NCBI GenBank assembly: GCA_029582155.1
Contig: CM055897.1
Location: 6,852,661-6,916,660 of the forward strand
Reading direction: 5' to 3'
DNA from: Panopea generosa
Taxonomy: Eukaryota; Mollusca; Bivalvia; Adapedonta; Hiatellidae
DNA length: 64,000 nucleotides
Below the pieces are notes generated by a model. The model searched no databases. It had not been told where the DNA came from and saw nothing but the letters and a program-made list of their open reading frames with translations. Below are positions 53,070 to 64,000 of the stretch, piece after piece (the first letter of the stretch is position 1; every line of letters starts with the position of its first letter). The position numbers and the translations under genes are program-made.

Positions 53070-56000
53070 AGGTGTTAACTATGACCAAAACTGGTTGTTT
53101 CATTGTCCACCATTTCCAAATCCACCCAATACTGCCCCAGTACTTCCATGAGTTATCAATAGACATTGTTTTGTCATTAACCATTTCGGAATACACACAA
53201 TACTGCCCCAGTATCTCCATGATATCCAATGGAGATTGTTTTAACCATTTCAGAATCCACACAATACTGCCCCAGCATCTCCATGATATCTAATGGACAT
53301 TGTTTTAAACATTTCAGAAACAACACAATACTGCCCCAGTATCTCCAACATATTCAATAGACATTGTTTTAACCATTTTAAAATCCACACAATACTGCCC
53401 CAACATCTCCATGATATCCAATGGACAATGTTTTAACCACTTTAGAATCCACACAAATACTGACCATACATCTCCATGATATCTTATGGACATTGTTTTA
53501 ACCATTTCAGAAACCACACAATACTGCCCCAGTATCTCCATGATATCCAATGGACATTGTTTTAACCATTTCAGAATCCACACAATACTGCCCCAGCATC
53601 TCCATGATATCTAATGGACATTGTTTTTAACATTTCAGAAACCAGACAATACTGCCCCAGTATCTCCATGATATTCAATTGACATTGTTTTAACCATTTC
53701 AGAATCCACACAATACTGCCCCAGTATCTCCATGATATCCAATAAACATTGTTTTAACCATTTCAGAATCCACACAATACTGCCCAAGCATCTCCATGAT
53801 ATGTAATGGACATTGTTTTAACCATTTCAGAATCCACACAATACTGCCCCAGTATCTCCATGATATCCAATGGACATTGTTTTAACCATTTCAGAATCCA
53901 CACAATACTGCCCTAGCATCTCAATCATATCCAATGAACATTGTTTTAACCATTTCAAAATCCACACAATACTGCACCAGCATCTCCATGATATCCAATG
54001 GACATTGTATTAACCATTAAAGAATCCACAAAATACTGCACCAGTATCTCCATGATATCTAATGGACATTGTATTAACCATATCAGAATCCACACAATGA
54101 TACCCCAGTATGTCCATAATATCAAACGAACATTGATTTTAACATTTCAGAATCCTGCCGGTACTTCCTCAGAATCATCATGATATCCATTAGACATTAT
54201 TTTAACAATTTCAGGATACACACATGACTTCCCCAGAATCTCCATGATATCCAAAAAGACATAGTTTTAACCATTTCAGAATCCACACAATACTGCCCCA
54301 GTATGTCCATCATATCCAGCGGACATTGTTTTAACCATTTCAGAATCTACACAATACTGCTCCAGAATCTCCATGATATCCAATGGACATTGTTTTAACC
54401 ATTTCAAATACTGCCTCAGTATCTCCATGATGTCCAATGGACATTGATTTAATCATTTCAGAATCCACAGAGTACTGCCCTAGCATCTCCATTATATCCA
54501 ATGGAATTGTTTTAACCATTTCAGAATCCTACCAATACAGCACCAGTATCTTCATGATATCTAATGGACATTGTATTAACCATTTCAGAATCAACACAAT
54601 ACTGCCCCAGCATCTCCATGATCTCCAATGGACATTGTATTAACAATTTCAGAATCCACACAATACTACCCCAGTATCTCCATGATATCCAATGGACATT
54701 TTATTAACCATTTCATAATCCAAACAATACTGTCCCAGCATCTCCATGATATCCAATGGAAAATGTATTAACCATTTCAGAATCCACCCTATACTGTCCC
54801 AGTATGTCCATGATAGCCAATGGACATTGATTTTACCATTTCAGAATTCTGCCAGTTCTTCCCCAATATCTTCATGATATCCAATGGACATTGTTCTATC
54901 CACACAATACTGCCCCAGTATGTACATGATATCCAACAGACATTGTTTTAACCATATTAGAATCCACACAATACTTCCCCAGTATGTCCATGATATCCAA
55001 CAGACATTGTTTTAACCATTTCAGAATCCTCATAATATTTTCCAAGTATGTCCATGATATCCAACAGACATTATTTTAACCATTTCATAATCCACACAAT
55101 ACTGTCCCAGTATCTCTATGATATCCAATGGACATTGTTTTAATCATTTCAGAATCCACATAATATTGCCCCAGTATCTCCATGATATCCAATGGACATT
55201 GTATTAACTATTTCAGAATCTACACAATGGTGTCCAAGCATCTTCATGATAGATAATGGACATTGTTTTAACCATTTCAGAATCCACACAATACTATCCC
55301 AGTATATCCATGATATCCAATTGCTATTGTATTAACCATTTCATAATCCACACAATACTGCCCCAGCATCTCCATAATATTCAATGGACATTGTTTTAAC
55401 CATTTCAGAATCCACAATATATTGCCCCAGTATCTCCATGATATCCAATGGATATTGCTTTAACAGTTTCAGAATCCACAAAATACTGCCCTAGCACCTG
55501 CATGATATCCAATGGACATTGTTTAACCATTTCACAATCCACGCAATACTGCCTCAGTATTTCCATGATATCCAATGGACATTGTTTTAACCATTTCAGA
55601 ATCCATACAGTACTGCCCTAGCATCTCCATGATATCAATGGACATTGTATTAACCATTTCAGAATCCACACAATACTGCCCAATTATGTCCGTGATATCC
55701 AATGGACATTGATTTTACCATATCAGAATCATGCCAATACTTCCCCCGTATTTCCATGATATCCAATGGACATTGTTTGACCCATTTCACAATTCACACA
55801 ATACTGCTTCAGTATCTCCATGATATCCAATGGACATTGTATTAACCATTTCAGAATCCACACAATACTGCCCCAGCATCTCCATGATATCCAATGGACA
55901 TTGTATTAGCCATTTCAGAATCCACACAATACTGCCCCAGTATGTCCATGATATCAAATGGACATTGATTTTACCATTTCAGAATCCTGCCAGTACTTCC

Positions 56001-56880
56001 CCAGAATCTTCATGATATCCAATGGACATTGTTTTAACCATTTTAGAATCCACGCAATAATGCTCCAGCACCTCAATGATATCCAATGGACATTGTTTGA
56101 ACCATTAATTTCAGAATCCACATGTTACTACCCCAGTATATCCATGATATCCAATGGACATTGTTGTAACCATTTTAGAATGCACATAATACTGCCCTAG
56201 TATCTCCAGTATCTCCATGATATCCAATGGATATTGTTTTAACAGTTTCAGAATCCACAAAATACTGCCCTAGCACCTGCATGATATCTAATGGACATTG
56301 TTTTAACCATTTCACAATCCACGGAATTCTGCCTCAGTATTTCCATGATATCCAATGGACATTGTTTTAACCATTTCAGAATCCAAACAGTACTGCCCTA
56401 GCATCTCCATAATATCAATGGACATTGTATTAACCATTTCAGAATCCACACAATACTGCCCCATTATGTCCATGATATCCAATGGACATTGATTTTACCA
56501 TTTCAGAATCCTGCCATTACTTCCCCTGTATTTTCATGATATCCAATGGACATTGTATTTACCATTTCAGAATCCACACAATACTGCCCTGGCACCTCCA
56601 TGATATCCAATGGACATTGTTTGAAACATTTTACAATCCACGAAATACTGCCTCAGTATCTCCATGATATCCAATCGACATTGTATTAACCATTTCACAA
56701 TCCACACAATACTGCCCAAGCATCTCCATGATATCCAATGGACATTGTATAAGCCATTTCAGAATCCACACAATACTGCCCCAGTATGTCCATGATATCA
56801 AATGGACATTGATTTTACCATTTCAGAATCCTGCCAGTACTTCTCCAGTATCTTCATGATATCCAATGGACATTGTTTTA
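53070..56880. repeat. 64-bp satellite, left block
   Basis: Exact 64-bp period (for example ACCATTTCAG at 53821 and 53885). Core segments CCATTTCAGAATCCACAC and TCCATGATATCCAATGGAC. Many ~61-codon frames arise because three units equal 64 codons; none is a gene. Confidence 0.96.
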
Positions 56881-57355
56881 GGTGTAACCCCACCATTGAT
56901 TTTTGTTCTTTATTCTATAGTAAATAATAAAAGTTTGAAGGCTTTTCATTCATAGAGAGTCCCAAATGAAAGAAGTGAAACCTACATTTTACTGTTTGTC
57001 AACCTCTGCACTATCAAAATATGATGAGAAAAGTAGGGGTCATGTGTCATATAAGAGATTTTTTTTCTGCTCAGTGTTTACACTGGTGACAAAGTGAAAG
57101 CAGACTTCTGAAATCATGAATTCATACCCCAATTTCCAAGCATCATTTTTATTTTCTAAATTCACAATTCAAACATGACAATGCTATCAAAATGTTCAAA
57201 ATACATGTACATCAATAATGCCATTCAAATAAAAAAATGAGCATTAAAATAAGGAAAATGCATTTTTAAAGAAGAAGAATTGAGGATTATTTATAACCGC
57301 CATTATGCGACTACCCCGCGGAAGCACTTTCTTTTTGCAATGGTGGCACTATGCC
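56881..57355 (+). mobile_element. MITE copy 5 (475 bp) inside the 64-bp satellite
   Basis: Ends GGTGTAACCCCACCATTG and CAATGGTGGCACTATGCC. TTTA duplicated at 56877-56880 and 57356-57359. The satellite consensus TTGTTTTAACC gives the empty site. Confidence 0.93.
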
Positions 57356-60300
57356 TTTAACCATTTTAGGATCCACACAATAATGCTCTACCTCCTCAAT
57401 GATATCCAATGAACATTGTTTTAACAGTTTCAGAATCTACAAAATACTGCCCTAGCACCTGCATGATATCCAATGGACATTGTTTAAACCATTTCATAAT
57501 CCACACAATACTGCCTCAGTATTTACATGACATCCAATGGACATTGTTTTAACCATTTCAGAATCCAAACAGTACTGCCCTAGCATCTCCATGATGTAAT
57601 GGACATTGTATTAACCATTTCAGAATCCACACAATACTGTCCCATTATGTCCATGATATCCAATGGACATTGATTTAACAATTTCAGAATCCTGCCAGTA
57701 CTTCCCCCGTATTTTCATGATATCCAATCGACATTGTATTAACCATTTCAGAATCCACACAATACTGCCGTAGCATCTCTATGATATCCAATGGACATTG
57801 TTTGAACCATTTCAGAATCCACACAATACTGCCTCAGTATCTCCATGATATCCAATGGACATTGTATTAACCATTTCAGAATCCACACAATACTGCCGCA
57901 GCATCTCCATGATATCCACTGGACATTGTATAAGCCATTTCAGAATCCACACAATACTGCCCCAGTATGTCCATGATATCAAATGGACATTGATTTTACC
58001 ATTTCAGAATCCAGCCAGTACTTCTCCAGTATATTCATGATATCCAATGGACATTGTTTTAACCATTTTAGAATCAACACAATAATGCTCTAGCACCTCA
58101 ATGATATCCAATGGACATTGTATGAAACTTTCACAATCAACGCAATATTTCCCCAGTATGCATATGATATCCAATAGACATTGTTTTAGCAATTTCAGAA
58201 TCCCCACATGACTTCCTCAGTATGTCCATAATATCCAAATAGACATTGTTTTAACCATTTCAGAATCATCACAATACTTCCCCAGTATGTCCATAATATC
58301 CAACGGACATTGTTTTAACCATTATTGAATCCACACAATACTGTCCCAGCATATCCATGATATCTAATGGACATTGTTTGAACCATTTCAGAATCCACAC
58401 AATACTGCCCCAGTATCTCCATGATAAACAATAGACATTGTTTTAACCATTTCAAAATCAACCAAGTACTTCCTCAGCTTCTCCATGATATTCAATGGAC
58501 ATTGTTTTAACAATTTCAGAATCCACACAATACTGCCCCAGCATCTCCATGATATCCAAAGGACATTGTTTTAACCTTTTCAGAATCTACACAATACTGC
58601 CCCGGCATCTCCATGATATCCAGTGGACATTGTATTAGACATTTCAGAATCCACAACATACTGCCCTAGCATCTCCATGATATCCAATGGACATTGTTTT
58701 GACCAATTTAGAATCCACACAATACTGCCTTAATATCTACATGATATCCAATGGACATTGTTTTAACCGTTTCAGAATCCACACAATACTGCCCCAGCAT
58801 CTCCATGATATCCCATGGACATTGTTTTAACTTTTTTAGAATCTACACAATACTGCCCTAGCACATCCATGATATCCAATGGACATTGTTTTAACCATTT
58901 CACAATACATGCAATACTGTCTCAGTATCTCCATGATATCCTATGGACATTGTTTTAACCATTTCAGAATCAACACAGTACTGCCCTAGCATATCGATGA
59001 TATCCAATGGACATTATTTTAACTATTTCAGAATCAACACAATACTGCCCCAGCATCTCCATGATATCCAATGGACATTGTATTAACCGTTACAAAACCC
59101 ACACAATACTTCCCCAGTATGTCCATGATATTCAACAGATATTGATTTTACCATTTCAGAATCCTGCCAGTACTTCCCCTGTATCTCCATGATATCCAAT
59201 GGCTATTGTATTAACAATTTTAAGCATTCACACAATACTGCCCCGGCATCTCCATGATATTCAATGGACATTGTATAAGCCATTTCAGAATCCACACAAT
59301 ACTGCCCATGTATGTCCATGATATCAAATTAACATTGATTTTACCATTTCAGAGTCCTGCCAGTACTTCCCCATTATATTCATGATATCCAATGGACATT
59401 GTTTTAACCATTTCAGAATCCACACAATAATGCTCTAGCACCTCAATGATATCCAATAGACATTGTTTAAGCCATTTCAGAATCCCCACATGACTTCCTC
59501 AGTATCTCAATGATATCCAACGGACATTGTTTTTACCATTTAGAATCCACACAATACTTCCCAAGTATGTCCATAATATCCAACGGACATTGTTTTAACC
59601 ATTATAGAATCCTCACAATACTGCCCCAGTATCTCCATGATATCTAATGGACATTGTCTGAACCATTTCAGAATCCACACAATACTGCCCCAGTATCTCC
59701 ATGATAACCAATAGACATTGTTTTAACCATTTCAAAATCAACCAAGTACTTCCCCAGCTTCTCCATGATATTCGATGGACATTGTTTTAACAATTTCAGA
59801 ATCCACACAATACTGCCCCAGCATCTCCATGATATCCAAAGGACATTGTTTTAACCATTTCAGAATCTACACAATACTGCCCCGGCATCTCCATGATATC
59901 CAATGGACATTGTATTAGCCATTTCAGAATCCACACAATACTGCCCCAGCATCTCCATGATATCCAAAGGACATTGTATTAGCCATTTCAGAATCCACCC
60001 AATACTGCCCCAGCATCTCCATGATATCCAATGGACATTGTTTTAACCATTTCACAATCCACACAATACTGCTCCAGCATCTCCATGATATCCAATGGAC
60101 ATTGTTTTGACCATTTCAGAATCCACACAATACTGCTCCAGCATCTCCATGATATCCAATGGACATTGTTTTAACCATTTCACAATCCATGCAATACTGT
60201 CTCAGTATCTCCATGATATCCTATGGACATTCTTTTAACCATTTCAGAATCCACACAATACTGCCCCAGCATCTCCATGATATCCAATGGACATTGTTTT

Positions 60301-63300
60301 GACCATTTCAGAATCCACACAATACTGCTCCAGCATCTCCATGATATCCAATGGACATTGTTTTAACCATTTCACAATCCATGCAATACTGTCTCAGTAT
60401 CTCCATGATATCCTATGGACATTCTTTTAACCATTTCAGAATCCACACAGTACTGCCCTAGCATATTAATGATATCCAATGGACATTGTTTTAACCATTT
60501 CAGAATCCACACAATACTGCCCTAGCATCTTCATGATATCCAATGGACATTGTATTAATCGTTTCAAAATCCACACAATACTATCCCAGTATGTCCATGA
60601 TATTCAACAGACATTGATTTTACCTTTTCAGAATCCTGCCAGTACTTCCCCTGTATCTCCATGATATCCAATGGATGTTGTATTAACCATTTAGGAATTC
60701 ACACAATACTGTCCCAGCATCTCCATGATATTCAATGGACATTGTATCAGCCATTTCGGAATCCATACAATACTGCCCATGTATGTCCATGATATCAAAT
60801 TGACATTGATTTTACCATTTCAGAGTCCTGCCAGTACTTCCCCAGTATATTCATGATATCTAATGGACATTGTTTCAACCATTTCTGAATCCACACAATA
60901 ATGCTCTAGCACCTCAATGATATCCAATGGACATTGTTTGAACCATTTCACAATCCACACAATACTTCCCAAGTATGGCATTTTAGCCATTTCAGAATCC
61001 CCACATGCCTTCCTCAGTATCTCAATGATATCCAACGGACATTGTTTTAACCATTTAGAATCCACACAATACTTCCCCAGTATGTCCATAATATCCAACG
61101 GACATTGTTTTGACAATTAAAGAATCCTCACAATACTGCCCCAGCATATCCATGATATCTAATGGACATTGTTTGAACCATTTCAGAATCCACACAATAC
61201 TGCCCCAGTATCTCCATGATATCCAAAGGACATTGTTTTAACCATTTCAGAATCTATACAATACTGCCCAAGCATCTCCGTGATATCCAAAGGACATTGT
61301 ATTAGCCATTTCTGAATCCACCCAATACTGCCCCAGCATCTCCATGATATCTAATGGATATTGTTTTGACCATTTTACAATCCATGCAATACTGTCTCAG
61401 TATCTCCATGATATCCAGTGGACATTGTTTTAACCATTTCAGAATCGACACAGTACTACCATAACATCTCCATGATATCCAATGGACATTGTTTTAACCA
61501 TTTCAGATTCCACACAATACTGCCCCAGTTTGTCCATGATATTCAACAGACATTGATTTTACCATTTCAGAATCCTGCCAGTACTTCCCCAGTATCTTCA
61601 TGATATCCAATGGACATTGTTTTAACCATTTCAGAATCCACTCATGACTTCCCCAGTATCTCCACAATATCCAATGGACATTATTTTAGCCATTTCAGAA
61701 TCCACATAATACTGCCCCAGTATGTCCATGATATCGAACAGACACTGTATAAACCATTTCAGAATCCACACAATAATGCCCCAGTATCTTATGGTATCCA
61801 ATGGATATTGTATTAACCATTTCAGAATATACAAAATACTGCCCTAGCACCTCCATAATATCCAATGGACATTGTTTCAACCATTTCACAATCCACACAA
61901 TACTGCCTCAGTATCTTCATGATATCCAATGAACATTGTATAAACCATTTCAGAATCCACATAATAAAGCCCCAGTATGTCAATGATATCCAATGGACAT
62001 TGATTTTACCATTTCAGAATCCTGCCAGTACTTCCCTAGTATGTTCATGATATCCAATGGACATTGTTTTAACCATTTCAGAATCCACACAATACTGCCC
62101 CAGCATCTCCATGATATACAATGGACATTGTTTTAACCATCTTAGAATCCATACAATACTTCAGCACCTGCATGATATTTAATCAACATTGTTTTAACCG
62201 TTTCAGAATCCACACAATACTGCCCTAGCATCTTCATGATATACAACGGACATTGTTTCAGCATCTCCATGATATCCAATGGACATTGTTTTAACCATTT
62301 CAGAAACCACATATACAGCCACAGTATCCCATGATATCTAATGGACATTGTTTTAACTATTTCAGAATCCACCCAGTACTTCCCCAGTATGTCTATGATA
62401 TCAAACAGACAATGTTTTAACCATTTTAGAATCCACACAATACTGCACCAGTATCTCCATGATATCCATTGGATATTGTTTTAACCATTTCAGAAACCAC
62501 ATATACAGCCACAGTATCTCCATGATATCTAATGGACATTGTTTTAACTATTTCAGAATCCATCCAGTACTTCCCCAGTATGTCTATGATATCAAACGGA
62601 CAATGTTTTAACCATTTTAGAATCCACACAATACTGCCCCAGTATCTCCATGATATCCATTGGACATTGTTTTAACCATTTCAGAAACCACTCAATATTT
62701 TCCCAGTATCTCCATGTTATCCAATGGACATTGTATTAACCATTTCAGAAACCACAAAATACTGCCCCAATATCTCCATGAAATCCAACGGACATTGTTT
62801 TAACCATTTCAGAAACCACACAATATTTTCCCAGTATCTCCATGATATCCAATGGACATTGTATTAACCATTTCGAAACCCACACAATACTGCCTCAGTA
62901 TGTCCATGATATTCATTAGACATTGATTTTGCCATTTTCAGAATCCACAGAATATTGCCCCTGCATCTCCATAATATCCACTGGACATTGTTTTAACCAT
63001 TTCAGAATCCACACAATACTACCCCATTATGTCCATGATATTCAACAGACATTGATTTTACCATTTTCAGCATCCACAAAATACTGCCCCAGCATCTCCA
63101 TTATATCCAATGGACATTGTTTTAACCATTTCAGAATCCACATAATACTGCCCCAGTATCTCCATGATATCTAATGGACATTGTTTTAACCATTTCAGAA
63201 TCCACACGTGACTTCACCAGTATCTCATGATATCCAACGGACATAGATCTAGCCATTTCAGAATCCACACAATACTGCCCCAGAATGTCCATGATATTTA

Positions 63301-63393
63301 ATGGACACTGTATTAACCATTTCAGAATCCACACAATACTGCCCCAGTATCTCCATGATATCCATTGGACATTGATTTTACCATTTCAGAATT
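57356..63393. repeat. 64-bp satellite, right block with higher-order repeats
   Basis: Continues in phase after the MITE. A diverged unit (CAATTTCAGAATCC, CAACCAAGTACTTCC...) at 58448 recurs at 59728, a 1280-bp (20-unit) higher-order period. Recurrent variant units carry AATCCTGCCAGTACTTCCCC. Confidence 0.96.
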
Positions 63394-63483
63394 TTGTATT
63401 TGTGTTGTTTTTTTTGTGTGAGACACCAATATTTTGTTGAATTTTGTATGAAAAGTATGTAAATAAACTTTTTATATAAAGAA

Positions 63484-64000
63484 TTTGGATATATTCATAT
63501 TGTTTACCGACCATGGATATTTTCATATTGTTTACTGACCATTGATATATTTATATTGTATACCGACCATGGATATATTTAAATTGTATACTTCCCATGG
63601 ATATATTTATATTGTTTACCGAACTTGGATATATTTATATTGTATACTGACCATGGATATATTTATATTGTATACTGACCATGGATATATTTATAGTGTT
63701 TACTAACCATGGATATATTCATATTGTTAACCAAACATGGATATATTTATATTGTATACTACCCATTGATATATTTATATTGTTTACTGACCATGGACAT
63801 ATTGATATTGTTTACCAACCATGGATATATTCATATTGTTTACTGACCATGGATATTCATATTGTTAACCAATCATGGATATATTCATATTGTTTACCCA
63901 CCATGGATATTTATATTTTTTTCCCAACCTTGGACATTTATATTGTTTACCAACCATGAATATATTCATATTGTTTACCCACCATGGATATATTCATAAT
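63484..64000. repeat. 28-bp satellite, runs off the window
   Basis: Units of the type CCATGGATATATTTATATTG with 28-bp spacing (63511, 63539 and on), about 18 copies. 63394-63483 is unique A+T-rich spacer. Confidence 0.94.

Noticed and set aside
53998-63174. Many ~61-98-codon frames on both strands (for example starting MDIVLTISEST)
   Set aside because: They arise from the 64-bp satellite, since three units equal 64 codons; they share the same period and have no domain or start context.

Overview
This window is eukaryotic repeat-rich DNA. It is A+T-rich, has spliced reading frames, and holds no bacterial gene organisation, rRNA operon or CRISPR array. The mix of a Mag/Steamer-type Ty3/gypsy element, tRNA-headed SINEs, two non-LTR retrotransposons, Mutator-like DNA transposons and several large satellites points to a marine invertebrate, most probably a bivalve mollusc. 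The taxon is inferred from element families only. I see no convincing ordinary host gene: every recognisable protein domain lies in, or looks derived from, a mobile element.

Layout. 98-4755 is a gypsy element on the minus strand with near-identical LTRs but a broken gag-pol. 6611-8345 holds 5S-like and tRNA-derived short repeats. 8772-18158 is a DNA transposon with 9-bp target duplications and ~49-bp inverted ends (called element 1 here); its minus-strand gene has small repeated exons, then an OTU protease domain, C2H2 fingers and a truncated MULE transposase. 18660-21325 is a LINE (A). 21966-26110 is a 36-bp satellite split by LINE B. 27015-35446 is a minus-strand gene (element 3) encoding, in order, an SGNH hydrolase, an Arg/Pro-rich repeat, a CG-1-like domain, a MULE transposase, a SWIM finger, a Ulp1 (C48) protease and a partial PHD finger; its first intron is filled with a ~274-bp satellite. 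37893-49830 is a second, pol-less gypsy element. Its 5' LTR is split by a ~5.4-kb long-TIR transposon (element 2), which carries an SGNH pseudogene and a PHD exon, plus a 1.65-kb fragment of element 1. 50.1-53.0 kb holds a foldback element, SINEs and degenerate minisatellites. 53.07-63.39 kb is a 64-bp satellite with higher-order structure, and 63.48 kb to the edge is a 28-bp satellite.

How the parts relate. Three DNA transposons show or suggest Mutator affinity: elements 1 and 2 by 9-bp target duplications, elements 1 and 3 by MULE transposase sequence. Two of them carry ubiquitin/SUMO-type protease domains (OTU, Ulp1), and two independently carry SGNH hydrolases and PHD fingers. A ~469-bp MITE with 4-bp target duplications occurs five times, inside elements 1 and 2 and inside the 64-bp satellite, so it is younger than its hosts. 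Many reading-frame breaks in unrelated elements fall in homopolymer runs, so some may be sequence errors rather than decay.
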